The notes under the pieces: model-generated | Database searches by the model: none | Seen by the model: the letters and a program-made list of their open reading frames with translations, nothing else | What the model was told of the DNA's origin: nothing | In this document: piece after piece, positions 12,501 to 30,000 of the stretch | Layout: the number at the start of each line of letters is the position of its first letter | How positions within the stretch are numbered: the stretch's first letter is position 1 | Program-made: the position numbers and the translations under genes | Assembly (NCBI GenBank): GCA_021904315.1 | Contig: CM038908.1 | Coordinates: 20,170,501-20,234,500, forward strand | DNA: 64,000 bases | Direction: 5' to 3' | Origin: Sphagnum magellanicum | Lineage: Eukaryota; Streptophyta; Sphagnopsida; Sphagnales; Sphagnaceae

Positions 12501-14884
12501 AGCAATGCTTCACTTCAAAGCCCTAACATTGAGTTGGACAAGAGGGCCTATTCATGGTTAGGGTACCAAAAAGGATGGTCTAACAAAAAAGGATTGCAAA
12601 GGACTATTTTGGATTTTTATTACATTTACTACTTCATGATTATAGTGGATTGGTGTATGGTTATAACTAGAATGATGTCATGTTAATCTAATAAAAAAAA
12701 AAGAATAGATTGGATGCAATATAAATCTCTTTTTGAATCCATTTAAATAATTTGAATCCTTGTTTTAATTGCAATTTTCATTTTCAAGGAATAAAAAAAA
12801 ATGCATAAAAAAATGCAATTGATTTCAATTTTCTTTCATGGATAACTACTGCATAAATATATGTTTGTGAATGTTCATATAATGCATTTGATTAAATAAT
12901 ATATGATATAAATTTTCTAAAAGCTACAAAATCCATCCTGAAAAGGTTACAAGGAATATGATTTTTTTTTCTGCCATTTGGTTGATTTTTTGTATTCATT
13001 AGGTTAAGAATTTGTGTCCTAAGTGTCGACAACGTGGATAGGAAATTTTCATGCAAGAAAACATGTTAAGTTGTTTATAAAAGCTTATGTACTCATTTTT
13101 TGCATTTTTAGTATTTTACCAAAATATTTATTCATAATTACATATGCATGTGAAAAATCACCATCACAATGAAAATGATCATAATTTGAATTATCCAATA
13201 TTTTCCGTTTAAATTCATTCCATGTAGATTTTGTACTTGGAAGATAGGAAAAACAAAATCCTTGAATCCAAAAAAGGAATACTTTAATCATGAATATGCC
13301 CAAGGGTTGACATGTTGGATACCCCAATTTGCTACATGCTCCTAGATGGGAAGAAGGGCTTGAATTTCATAAAAAAACTCCTTCACCATGAATAGGTTAA
13401 AAACAAAAAAAATGTGCCCCTATGCCTTGGTTGGTAGCCTCTTAAGTTGTTTGGTGATGAAAATGTTGAGGTCTTTAGCAATCTTTTTCAATGTAACTCC
13501 TTCATTCAACATATAGTGGACATATTCAATATAAGGTTTACTAAAGGTTGTGGATTTAAACTTCATTTCATTTTAACTTGCCCATGTAAAAGCAAGAATC
13601 TAAGCCAAATGAATAAAGAAATGAAAACATATTTGGTTCAATAGACCCTTGCGAATTTAATTGTGTTCATTAGCCTTTTGGAAAGAGAATGTCAATTTGT
13701 TGATATAAGGAGTTAAAGGTAGACAATGAAAGAAAAAACATGAAGAAAAAGAGGAAAACTCTTCATGTAAAACTAATTTTTAAAAAAAAGATGTAAAAGA
13801 TGGAAAGTGAGATGAAGAAGAAACTATTGATGAATGGAGACATGGAAATGTTACTTAAAATTTGATGAACCAAAGTGAAGAACTCCCATTAACACAATAT
13901 TTTGTCAAATTTTCTAAGCGATTTGTTCTTTTGGTCAATAATTATTATGTCAATCAACCTTCCATGTATCGATTACATACATTTAAATCATGAACATTAA
14001 CACATGAAATCAAAAACCCTCATTATAATGGAAAAAGCTTACCCAAATTGCTTGTTCTAACACTTTCCCTTTTGATACCCATTCTTTCATTGATGACATT
14101 ACATGTAGCACACCCCCAAATTCATTCACATTTTTACCATGATACTCTCAATTTGAATAATCCTATACCATAGTTATGTTTACCCAAATGTATTCACATT
14201 TTTATCATGATCTTTTCAATTTGAATTGTCCTATACCATAGTTTTGTTTATGGCTCAATGACATTTCCATAGGCAAGGAGTTACCCAAAAAGAACTGACT
14301 TTTGAAGAAATGCTCATGTCCCTTAAAAAACTTGAGGAAATGCTCAGGTCCCTACATGAACTTGAGGAAATGCTCGAGTTTAGTCAAAGTGGTGGTACTT
14401 CCTAACCACTTTCTTTACGACAATGACCATGGCCATCACCAAAAGCAAGAGGACTAGAAAAGATTACCAAAAAAGGCTAAAGTTTCTTTCACGTTTTCAT
14501 CTTTGTGACCCACAAATCCATGTTAGGGATAAAACAATAATAAGGTGTGGAGAAAAGATGTGCAACATCAATTGCCATGCTAGACTCTTTCAAGGAACAC
14601 CATGAGATTCAATACATACCTTTTTTTTCACAAGCTTAAACCGTATAGAACACATACCGAAGACAAAAACAAACTACATGGGTTTTGATAGAGCTTGTTG
14701 AACCAAATGGAGAAATTGGTTTGGGACTACTTTGTTTTATCACCTCTTCTACAACAACTCTTTGAAGCCATGTTGATGGCACACCATTTGAAACCCCACA
14801 TTTGAAACCAATGCATTTTCAAATTGAGTGGATTGAGCTTTTGTTTTACACGCAACCCTCTTGCTATACGCCAACCCAATTTGC
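9589..14884. other. Long AT-rich desert without supportable gene
   Basis: About 5.3 kb with only short open frames (up to about 94 codons) and no recognised domain, splice pattern or RNA gene. Short duplicated phrases occur (for example AAATGGAACAAATTGAGGAGCTT near 10165 and again near 10262, split here as words), and small tandem words near 14340-14390 (gaggaaatgctc). It is probably decayed transposon sequence. Confidence 0.45.
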
Positions 14885-15325
14885 TGCTTCCATGGCAATT
14901 CTGAGGAGCCACACTATACAGTCCTGTCTCGGCCAAAGTTCCCCTCCATTCCCTGGGGTGTTCTCCTGCAAATAAAATTTAAAAAAAAAAAGAAAAAGAA
15001 GAAAGAAAGGACACACTCCGAAGACTTGAAAATACGATATTCGTATATACGATACGTATGAAATACGTCGTAGACAGGACGGCACCTGATCATGCGCCAA
15101 TCTACCGTGTACTCCGCTGACCCCGCACCCATCTACCGCGTGGATCTCTAAATATCGGCCCGTCTGCTCACCTGACCAACGGCGCGCATCTACCGCGTGC
15201 TCCAGAAGCACAGGGTCTAAAGCCTTGCGCTCCGCTCGGCATCAGAAACCCCATGACCGGATTCTTGAAATCGCCAACCTCTTTCTTGCACGCGAGAAAG
15301 GGAACCTTCCCCGAGGCAATGGAAT
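14885..15325 (-). repeat. Dispersed repeat, young CpG-rich copy (pairs with 3475-3890)
   Basis: Read on the - strand this copy matches 3475-3890 in order, including the TTTGCAGGAGAACACCCC block and the GCTTCTGGAGCACGCGG phrase. It retains dense CpG (acgcggtagatg, tacgtatcgtatatacga), whereas the other copy shows TpG/CpA at the same places. Around 15108-15205 the phrase GCGGTAGAT appears three times at 40-50 bp spacing, so the repeat has internal repeats. Family not recognised; possibly part of a retroelement LTR. Confidence 0.65.
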
Positions 15326-15519
15326 CTTTCCTCGGGCGACGGATGTCGTTGCAGGCAATCGTGGATGCAGCAGATTCACGAAGTCCGCCTTCCACAGAGG
15401 TCGAATTTGTGCGAGTGTGTGTGTTTGTGTGTGTGTCTCTCTCTCGCTGCGGACTGTGGTTCCTCTGCGACTCCTGGTTTGTGCGGCGCGCCCTGGTTTC
15501 CTTTCCTACATTAAGGTAA

Positions 15520-15801
15520 AAGATCTAAAACAAAATATCTGTTGTCGCCTTTGTCGTTCTCTTTGTTCCTCTTTTTCCAAAGCCGAGACGTGAATTTCTG
15601 GCGATGCTTGCGAGTATCGGTGATGGCAACGAGAGGCATGGATGTTCTTGTTATGTGTGAAGGATCTGAAACAAAATGCCTCTTGCCGCCTTTGTGTTCT
15701 CTTTGTTCCTCTTTTTCTAAATCCGAGACGTGAATTTCTGGCGTTGCTTGCGAGTATCGGTGATGGCAACGATAGGCATGAATGTTCTTGTTGTGTGTAT
15801 T
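15520..15801 (+). repeat. 141-bp tandem duplication in the SEC14 leader
   Basis: Two head-to-tail units with period 141 start near 15521 and 15662 (GATCTAAAACAAAAT and GATCTGAAACAAAAT). Both contain CGAGACGTGAATTTCTGGCG and GAGTATCGGTGATGGCAACG. It lies 0.5-0.7 kb before the SEC14-like start codon, probably in the promoter or untranslated leader. Confidence 0.85.
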
Positions 15802-16255
15802 ATTATTGTTCCTGTTCTGTAGATTTTTCTCTTCTCCTTCAAGGTACTCTCTCGCTTGTTCCTGTTGTATATTATCGTTGTTCTCTACTCCAAAGAGACT
15901 CTTGCTTTATACGAAAGTCGTGATCGTAGGTGCAATAGAACACTCCTTTCTCGCAACGGTCGGTTTCTTTGTACCGAATGTGCACAGTCTTGTTACAAGA
16001 CTCCTCCTTCACGATTCAGATTGTGGTTTGTAGACTCTCACGGCTGTATGTGCCATCACTCTCTAGAGTCTCACGGCTGTATTCCAAAAAGTGAAGGCGG
16101 TCCAAGGATTTCGGACATGACGGGACGCATTCATCTATTTTCGCTGGGGTGCCTGCCCCATTCTGTTCTGTCAAGAAGGTAATAATAACAAGGTGTGTGC
16201 TTGTTGTTGTGTACTAGACGGTAGTTCCACGGGGAAGGGAAGAGAGACGACAAAC

Positions 16256-19077
16256 ATGTTGAGGAGGAACGGGACCAAGACTGGAAGCAGAAACTTGGAT
16301 GAGCCGCTTTTCTCGCCTGCTGAAGAGCAAGTCAAGGTGAGAGTTTCTCACACTACTGAGAATGAGTTTCCTGGTTGCGTTTAGAAGTTCATTTTGCCAG
16401 TGTGTGAGACTTGGAATTATTGAATGTCTGGTTGTTGAACAAGGGTTTTTTTGGCTTACATTTTAGGTACCAAGGTTGAAGTCTCTTGCAGTTTGCTTTT
16501 GTGGGAGGGTTCTTTTTGGCAGTGTGATGAGACCTGGGGTTTAAGGTCTGGTTTTTGTCACATAGTTTTGCGTTTCAAGGATGAAGTCTCTCAGCTGTCA
16601 CAATCTGGGTTTCAGTTCTGGTTTTTCTCTTAGGTTTTTGCTTGGTTTGATTTTTGGTAATGGAAAGCACACTGGGAAATTTTTCCTAGGGGAGGGCACC
16701 TTATATCCATGAACATCCCTCCTAGAAAAGAGGAGGGATCTTACACTGTCTACTCCTTAAGAATGAGAGGGAAATTATGCCAACTCATAGGTGTAGGATC
16801 CCTCCCACTCTTAAGGAGTAGGTGTAAGAACCCTCCCCCTCCTACACCTTGTGATCACTTAAGTTGTAGGTAAGGCCTGTGTAAGGGGGCACTATGCAGC
16901 CTTGGGCAGCACCAAATTCTGGTAATGCAACTGACCAAGGGCCTTACCATGTGTAATGCATGTGTCAACTCCTACTATCATGTGAAGAAAAAGAAAAATC
17001 TGCAGGCCCTTATGAATATGTAAGAGCCCACTCAGAAACATTAGATAAACCCAGTGTCAAGAGGGAAGTTTTAAGGTGCCCTCCAACTACACGAGGAAAT
17101 CTCTGATAGGTCATTATGTTCATGGTAATGTTTGCCTCATGCTGTATGATGGGTAAAGCCCACAGATTGGGGGACATTCCCAAAATACAGGGTTAGATTC
17201 ACCTACTGCCTCTTCATTGTAGGCCCCTTATTTTCAGGATGTCCTCCACCCCTGGGCCTTTACCCTACACTTCCTGCAATGGTTTGGAAATTTTGCAAAG
17301 AGGACATTGTCTTGGAAACCTTGCTTCTATACGAATTTCAGTTGAATTTTACTTTCCAGTGTAGTTGTGGTCTATGTGGGGCTAAAGGATTTGTTTCTTT
17401 GCCCTGCTCTTTCACAGGTTAATGAACTGCGAGCAGCAATTGGGCCACTAACAGGGCATGCAAACATCTATGCTACAGATGCATGTCTTAAGCGCTACTT
17501 GCGGGCACGCAATTGGAATATCAAGAAAGCAGAGAAGATGTTGAGGGACTCACTCCATTGGAGATCAGTTTTCAAACCAGAAGAAATTCAATGGGTTAGT
17601 TTGTTCAAACCTTACAAGTTTGTAAGAAGTATATATGTCAGACAGAGAGGATGGCTCAAGCTCATAACTTCCTTTTGTGTACCTTAACTGATTCTGTATC
17701 TTGGATTGATTTTCAGTTCCCTTCCATCAATTCTTATTCATGTCATAAGATGGATCCACAACTCTTTAGGCTGCAGTTAGGTTGTTTTACTGGATCTTTG
17801 CTGCAAAATATTCTACAAGATGACTTAGAAATATGTAGCACAAAGGCTGCAATGCTTGATTGGAGCATTGTAGATATGGAAATGATGGCCTATGTTTGAT
17901 TTTTGTTATTTCATCTGGTCAATGATTTTGTAGGCTGATATATCTGGCGAATCGGAAACAGGAAAAGTGTACAGGGCAACCTTTAGGGACAAGCATGACC
18001 ACACTGTTATTGTTATGCACCCCACCAGACAGGTAATTGAAGATCTATGCAACTGGCTTGAGTGGTTACGACATTCATGAGAGTGAAGAAGCAAGATGGA
18101 ACCCCAAAAATTGACAGGGCCAAGTTATTCTTTTGGGTTATGCAATTTGATGTGAGATGGACAATCATGAATAGTGGTTTTAAAGGCTTCCAATGTAGAC
18201 TTTGGAGGTTCATGGTTTGATTATTTGGATTGGTACAGAACACAAGTAGCATGGATGGGCAGATCAAGCAGCTTGTTTACACTTTGGAGAACGCAATTTT
18301 GAACCTGCCACCAGGCCAGGAGCAAATGGTATGGTTGATTGATTTCCATGGCTGGGGTGTCAAGCATTCCACTCCTATCAAAACTGCACGTGAAATTGCC
18401 AATATCCTACAAAATCACTACCCTGAGCGGCTACATGCTGGAATCCTTTTCAACCCACCACGTGTTTTTCAAGCATTCATGACAGTAAGGTTTTGGCTCA
18501 AAATACTTCTCTACTTGCAAGAATGAAGGCAATCAGTACCTGCATGATTCATTCCTTTCTTCTGTTGTGCTTTTGCTCGTTCCTTTTTCAGCTGAATGTT
18601 TGTTTAAATTTGTGTGGTCTGTTTAAAGCCAGCGAAATACAATTGATGGTTCCTCTCACACAAGTGACTCATGTTTCTGCTCTGGTTTACTTCTTGATTG
18701 AGTTGTCAGCCTGTGTTAGATAATCTTAATTGTGGCAAAAATTAACTTCTGCTACGTATGTAAATGTACCTGACATATTCCCTGTGGATGGATTGCAGAT
18801 TGTGAAGCCATTTCTTGACCCTAAGACTTTTCAGAAAGTGAAGTTTGTTTACACCAGAAATTCTGAGTCTCGTAAGTTACTGGACGACTATTTTGCAAAT
18901 GATGTATTGAAGGAGGTTCTGGAGAATCCTGCTGATTACAATCATGAAGAGTATGCTAAATTGATGGAACAAGATGACTTGAAATCTGCTACATACTGGA
19001 AGCTGGGTGAAGAAGACCGACCCAAAGATGGTGACATTCCAAACCTCTCCACGATAAAACTTGAGGACTCTACCTAG
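16256..19077 (+). CDS. SEC14-like CRAL-TRIO domain protein, five exons
   Basis: SEC14-like proteins bind and exchange phosphoinositides and other lipids in a CRAL-TRIO pocket and act at the cytosolic face of membranes. Exons: 16256-16336, 17418-17594, 17934-18032, 18239-18484 and 18799-19077, all introns phase 0, giving 293 aa. Residues about 27-85 form the helical CRAL-TRIO N-terminal region (LKRYLRARNWNIKKAEKML and LHWRSVFKPEEI). Residues about 100-235 carry the lipid-binding core, with VWLIDFHGWGVKHS, HYPERLHAGILFNPPRVFQA, VKPFLDPKTFQKVKFVY. The tail is acidic and there is no GOLD or Nodulin domain, so it is a short stand-alone type. The ATG at 16256 is chosen because the frame upstream has no other ATG, only a GTG at 16193. 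Intron 1 (1,081 bp) contains a foldback insertion. Its stop lies about 560 bp from the VTE1 stop in convergent orientation. The ligand cannot be told from sequence. Confidence 0.92.
16691..17084. mobile_element. MITE-like foldback in SEC14 intron 1
   Basis: GGAGGGCACCTTA at 16691-16703 is repeated in perfect inverted form at 17072-17084. A second foldback lies inside: 16735-16772 pairs with 16799-16834 around a 26-base loop (arms contain CTACTCCTTAAGA and its complement). No target duplication was established and no coding sequence is present. It may be an inverted-repeat element of about 0.4 kb that landed in the intron. Confidence 0.5.
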
Positions 19078-19635
19078 TAAAACATGAGCAACCTATCCTG
19101 AAGAGGTTAGACTCCTTTCCTTGTTTCATGATTTTGTATGGTGATAGCTTTGACATGGTAAGTTATGTGTGCCTTCTGCCGCAATACCTAGTATCATATT
19201 AGGAACAATTATCAAGTATGGTTCAAAGTTTCTCTCGGGTGAGTAGCAATTAGCTTGACAGGTTTAGTTGTCATAGATGGAGAAGTTCTCTATCCTCATT
19301 GAATTCAATGACGATATTTCTTCTAACCTGATTGCATTCAATTAAATAAAGAGGACAAAATCATTGTGTGGCAGTTCAAACGGGGAACCAGTTGTAAAGT
19401 TCCTCCAAAACATGATTGGTCTTCTGCAGAAAGCTGTGCCCCGAATAGATATTCAGACATGTGCCAGGTGTTGCTCAATGGTGGTTTAGGGTGCAGATGC
19501 ACTGCTTTTGCAGAGTCATAAACCAAAGCACACTTTTTAGCTGATTTCTAGAAAGCCTATGGATGTGTGTGTACTTGGAAAAATTCAAATAGCAGCAGTA
19601 CTAATGGAGGGTGTGAGAAATGAGGGAGGAAATTT

Positions 19636-23877
<4,242 letters not shown>

Positions 23878-26800
23878 CCACCCGTGTGGCCAAAACCACA
23901 ATGAAAGAATTGCCCTTCTGCGTATGTGTATTGACAGATTCACAAATGGAGAAGCACAATGGACTCGATTTGATTCAACAGAGAGTAATATATGATCAAG
24001 CTGCAAAACCATCCACAAATCATATGAAGTTCCAGAAAAAAAAAATTAGAAGAAAAAAATTACCAAGGGAAGAACAACTTGAAAAGAAGAAAAAATGGAA
24101 TTCCTGGGAGAAGGGCAATGCTGAACAGATGATGCACACAAAAGCTTATCGCCACAAAAAAAAGATCCGCCGTCAAAGCACAAGAATTGACATGCTTGGG
24201 GATAGCAGGGAAGACAGCTCCAGCCCCAGGACAAAGAGAGGATGAGCTGCAGCAATTCCTAGACATAAAAATCACCTCGCAGGAATAAGGATTGCAGAAA
24301 CAAACCTACCAAGCGAAAGGGACTAAAAAATTATTGCCATTCACGAGTTCTACACAAAAAACTGCCAGTCGCATGGAGAATAATGCAGGCGAAAACACTC
24401 GCGAAAACAAGTGATCGTCATCAACCAACCTTTCCTGCGACGCCGGTTGCAATGATCGACGTTCTTCACCAAACTAGCGACGTGCTTGAATCTCCAAACC
24501 ACACGACTCTTCTCCTTGCTTCCTTCCTTCCTTCTTCCTAAAGCTGAGAGATGCACCATCGCCAGCTCTCAACCTCAGATTCGTCATCACCCTGAGTCGC
24601 ACAATCGACGCTCGCTCGCGACAAAGCGACGAAGGATCCGCGCGAGACGACGTCCCTACCCGCACCCTCCAACGTCCGGGGCAGTGTGTTGTCCGGTTCT
24701 TGGTTTCTTAGAGAACCGTTGCATCCGGGTCTACAGTTTCTTTAAAATGGAAGACCCCCCGGTTCCGAGCTTAACGAATATGGAAGACATTCGCCGGATC
24801 CGGGTGGGGTTAAATTTTTTTTGACTAAACGGTTCCGGGTTTGACAGGCTCAAATTTTATAAGAACCTGCGGGTTTGGGTTTTGGTTGAGACACGTTTCA
24901 ACTTATTATTCTTGAGAACGGTTTCAAAAGTTGATTTCTACGTGGGTTTGAATTTTGATGTTCCCAAATACGTTCCTGAGGCGTTCTTACTAAGTTCCTT
25001 TAACTTCAAAATGTTCTCCAAAATGTTCCAAGAGAAACAATAATGAACAACATAGAGAACACTTCGCCAACAATGGTCTCCACCTCACACACATGAGCCC
25101 TATTTGGGCCAATATTCAACATCTATCGATGAAGAAAGGTACTTTCTTTTGTTTTGTAGTTATGAGATTCACTGAACTGAGATGCTTCAGATATTGTGTT
25201 CTTGATGTCTTTTGGAAAGCTCTTGACAAGTGCATGGGCTTTTTGGTTCCATGACGTTTGGACTTGTTGTGCAAAAGTTCTTGAATATTCAATTATTTCT
25301 TCACTAAAAATTTAAATGAAATAGTAGCTGAAAATTTCAGAGGAATTGGAATGTGCCTTTGGTGTTGTTGGAAAAGATCTTGACGAGGAGGATTTAATGG
25401 AGTCTATTTGATAAGATTTGGATTCAGAATGTGGGAGATATTTATTTTTAAGTGATTTCTGCCACTGAAAATTCAAATTAATTCCAAAAAACCAGGTTTT
25501 TTGGAAGGAAAAATCAGTTGAGGACGTGGTAACACTTGGGCCAACGACACAGGCCACACTAGCATGGAATTATATAAAGATCATTGCAACATATTTGTGT
25601 AGAGACCATTTTATTGCTACTATTCAAGATGCCCCAGTATGTATAATATCTTAAGACTCTAAAACCTAGAACTATTGAACTCAAACCTAAGACCTAAGAA
25701 CTAAAAAACCCTAAACCCTATCTAAACTTAGGACCTTAGCCGCTAACCAACCCTATGACCTGGACCTTGTAAAAAACCTTTAACACTTGTTGGGTCCAGT
25801 TCTTGGCCGGGTTTGAGTCCATGTAAACGCATCAAGTTCAATTCTAAGGTCAGGTCTGAGTGTGGGTCTAGTTCATAGACCTGGATCCAGACCCGACTGA
25901 AAACCAAAACCAACCAACACTGGTCTGGAGCGTTGTCATTGCCACAGGCGAGGGAGATGCCCAGCACCTGACCATTCCACACAGGACAGTCCTCTTTCTA
26001 CACAGAACAGTCCTCTTCTTCATGACTCCAACATGCCTTTGGGGAAGAAGATTATACAGTTTAATTCTCCACGGTTAATATGCCAGAACTCAGAAAGTCA
26101 GTTATATCCTTTAGTTGAATTCCTAACTAAACGATAACCGAACATTCGACAATTTCAAGCAATACAATTGGCCGGAAGATGGCGGAAATGACATGTAGGC
26201 TGGAATTTAACTAGTCGTTGTGGATCTGGAATGTTTCCTTTTGTCCCCCTCCCTTCCCTTCCCCCTCTTCGCTCGCTGTGTTGTTCGGTGTTTCTTTTCT
26301 CTTTTTTCATTTTCCTTCACCGCCCTTTGCCTGCCCTAAGATCGAATCCACGCTTTCCACGGATCTCTGCCAAAGCCCAGATGATAATCTTTCTGTACCT
26401 CTTCAGTGTTGTGATGTAGAGGAAGTTGATCTTATAGTTTGTTTTTTTTTCTTCTTTGGTGTGTTTCCGTTTCTGAAGTAGGTAAATAGACGCTTATGTT
26501 TGTGACCTTGTTTGGCAAACTTTGTTGCTGCTCCAAAGTCTTTAAGGACGCACAGAACGGGAGTGGCGGGGGATGGAGTTGGAGATTTTCCCCCCCTCTC
26601 CTTTGAAACCCTAATTGTGAAGAGTTTGTTCGGTTTCTGGGTGATGTTGGCCGTGTTTTGTTTGTGAGGGTTTGTTAGGGTTTCTTAGTTTGTGTTAGGA
26701 GAGAAATTCTCGTGGGGAGTTGAGGCTTTTTCTTGGAGCAGCAAGCAAGCAGGCAAGCAAAGCGAAGTCGTCGTGATGGCCAACGCTCGAGTTCTAATGA

Positions 26801-27051
26801 GCATGATTCTTCTTCCGGATGTTGCTTTTCTGGCGCGGAAGTAGGAGCCTTGAAGTCGTTTTTTTCTTCTGGCCCTGACTGATGTGATCCCAGCGTTTGT
26901 TTCGGTATTCTTTTTTTCAAAGAAAAAATTGCTTAGAGGTTTTGTTTGCCGACCAAGGTTTTGCATATTTCAACTGTGTAGGCAATTCAGTTTGGCCAAG
27001 AGTAGAAGAAGGAAACACAAACAAAAGAAAGAGAAAAGCAGCTGAGGCACC
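23878..27051. other. Divergent intergenic region, VTE1 and WBP11 leaders
   Basis: This spans the 5' sides of two divergent genes. Basic, Arg-rich frames on the - strand at 24474-24665 and 24350-24559 could belong to a VTE1 5' exon but no join is proven. From about 24690 to 25000 the sequence is built of CGGTTCCGGGTT-like words. At 25706-25721 there is AAACCCTAAACCCTAT, two telomere-type words (telobox-like). A pyrimidine-rich stretch from 26220 to 26340 and a CTAG/GTTAGGGTTTC segment near 26670 probably belong to the WBP11 promoter and leader. No independent gene is supported. Confidence 0.5.
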
Positions 27052-30000
27052 ATGAAGACCACCAAGGGAGGCAAAGTCATGAATCCCACCGATGCCTATC
27101 GTAAAGAGCTTCGGAAGAAGGAGCTTAAGCGGGTAAGCTTTCATGTTGTAGTAATAGAACTTTTTCTTGCATGAACTTAGAAGGTGCATGCTCATCTCCA
27201 TGCAAGCACATGCCCAGAATATGCTTTCTTGCACTACCAGGATTTATGCAAACAATCATCAGTTTCCTGCTGAAGTCAATTGAAGGTCAATTTTCTTCAG
27301 TGACACAGTCCAGTATATGGGGGTGTGGATGGATTGCAGAACAAGAAGGAGAGAAAGAAAGTGCGGGAGGTGGGGATTTTGAAGAAGGATCCTGATGCCA
27401 TTAAGGAGCAAATAAGAAAGCTAGAAATGATGAGTGTGTGACCTTTTCCTTTTCCTGGTTTTTTTAAACCTTCATTGCCTTTGATCCTCTCTGCTTCTGA
27501 AGCAATAGGAAGAAGAAGAAGGAAATAGAAACTGAAGTTTCATGATCTGCGAGAAATGTGCAAGCAGTGATGAAACAACAGTTCTAGCAAACTAAAATGA
27601 CATGAACTCTTGAGGGTTTGTTTGTGTTCTCAGGTGTGCATTAAGCAGGTCTGTATATATTACATGCAAAAACAGTTTTGAAAATCTTTGTTTGGATCAT
27701 GTTTGAACCTTTCCTGTGGGCAGACAGCGGAATGGGGTGAGAACCTCTATGGTATTGGCCATATGATCAACACTCAAAGGGCGGTTCCACTTTTCTAGGC
27801 TGGTCTGCTAGGTGGGATTTGACAGGCAAAAATCTATGTGAATAATTGTGGCCTTTGCTAGCATGTGAGAGAAGGAGCGTCATGCTGTTGTAAATTGTTC
27901 TAGGTCCCCTGACCTTTGTTTCCTGTAAGCCCTAGATGAATACTGACCATGCCTTCTCTATGGACAAGTGTAGACAGTAATGTTGCAACAGGGGTGCTGC
28001 CTTTGCCAAAAGACAAGTAACACTATATTACAGAGGGCTGTGAAAGAGATCTTTTGGCTTGACTTTGGCAGGGACATAATTGGAAGGGCCTTCTATTCTT
28101 TATCAGCTCATTACATACACAGATGCTACAGTGGAGAGCTTCATGGTCACAGTAAACAGGCTTGGGGAAGGCTTGAAATTACTTCTTTGGTTCTGGACCA
28201 TTGAAACTTCCTGGAGAGGTGCTAGGGAGTAGATGACTGTCCCAAATCCTCCAGTGTTTTCTCAAAGCATATTAATGGATTTATCAATGTTTGGCAGAGG
28301 CTGATGGGGCGCTGGACAAAACACGGCGACATAAGAAGAGGCAGCTTGAAGATACTTTACATTTGGTCATGAAAAAGCGGAAGGTAGGGTCTTTCTCTGG
28401 TGGGGTACTACTTATCAGTCCTTGGAGACCATGAAGTTGTGACTTGTGCAGTCCAATAGTACATGTGTAGTTGATTTCTTGATGTGCTGGTATGACATGC
28501 TTCTTGTATACACTCCATGTGCAGACAATTATCAACTGCCATCTTCAGTGTCTGGTGTCTGCTGTCTTACAGCTCACCAGGTTTGCCAGCACATATCTTA
28601 TTTTCTCTTCTTTTGTCCTTTCAGGAATACGAAGACAAGATGCGGGAGAAGGGAGAAGAGCCTGTCATGTTCAGGTAGGATGTCTCCATAGGTCTTCTTC
28701 ACCTTTATTGAAGTTGATGGACTAGTACCTATGCTGGTTTTTGGATTTGGTTGTCCATGTTTGCAATCATCACTTCTGCTATAGAGCAGTTGACATCCCA
28801 AGATTCTTCCAGCATATGCTGATGCTGATGCAGCACTTTGTCAATTTTTGTAAGGTTCCATGTTGACACTGGTTCATGTGTGCTGTGACATTTCAGTCAT
28901 CTACCCACACCTCGGAGGCGTGCAACTGCGGAAGAGGAAGAACGTGCCAAGCATCCTAAGCCTGAGGTATATCCTCCACCTCTTCAGATAACATTTTCTC
29001 TTGGGCATTTAGAGTAGTCATGTGATTCTGTGAGCACGTTAGTCTGTCTTCTGCAGATGGTTGGAGGGTTTCTAGGTTACCTGGAATTTTGTAAATCCAC
29101 AACATTCAGCAACTTCAGGCACAGCAGACACAAAATAGGAATGCCTTATGAATTGTGCAATTCAGTTAATGATGTGTAAATCTTCAGGGGACTTGTGTCA
29201 GGGTTGCACAATGATTTCTTGATATGTTCTTTGGGATTGATGTTGTCCCATCTGGGATCTTTCTACATGTGAGATTTCATGCATAACCATGTAAGGGTGT
29301 CCAGTTACTATGCAGCTGCAAGGAAATGGTGTTGGACTAGACTACAACAGATATTACTTTGTTCCTCTGTTCACTGAGCCTGCAATGTTTGGTCGGTGTT
29401 TGCAGGATTCAGTGTATTTTCATCCAACGTTGAATCCTAGTGGAGCTCCACCCCCTGGCAAACCTCCAATGTACAAGTCATCTATTGGTATGTTGAATTT
29501 CCAGAACTTTAGTATGTGTGGTTCTCTTTACTTGTTGATAGGTTACAACTATGCAAGTACTGACAGTATCTTCATGGTAATACATAGAGCCTAAACCTGC
29601 ATATCTGAACAGTTGAAACAACCTAGCAGGTTATACAAGAACTCCAACATGTGTTTTGATGGTGTCAAATTTTTTTTCCCAAAGATCTTGTCTAATGGTT
29701 TGTTTGCTTCTCCTTGTTGTGGTTGTGTAAAGGGCCTAGGATACCACTTTCTAGTGTGGGAGGACCTGCAATAGGTCGTGGAACAGATATGGAAGCACAC
29801 CTGCCACTTCCTCCTCCCCCTCCCCCTCCCCCTCTTCCATCCAGTGGTGAGACATCCTTGGTAGGAGACACACCCATCCCATTGCCAGTACCTGTACCCC
29901 CGCCACCACCTCGTCCTGCCTCAGGTCTGTTGCCTCCACCTCCCCCCTTTCCACCAGGGCCACCACCCCCTCTTGCATCTTCGGATTTGGCTGTTCTGGG

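Noticed and set aside
16193..16255. Upstream extension of the SEC14-like protein starting at 16193
   Set aside because: The codon there is GTG, not ATG; the first ATG in frame is 16256.
25706..25721. Telomere-like words (AAACCCTAAACCCTAT)
   Set aside because: Only two units; more likely a telobox-type promoter word or chance than an interstitial telomere.
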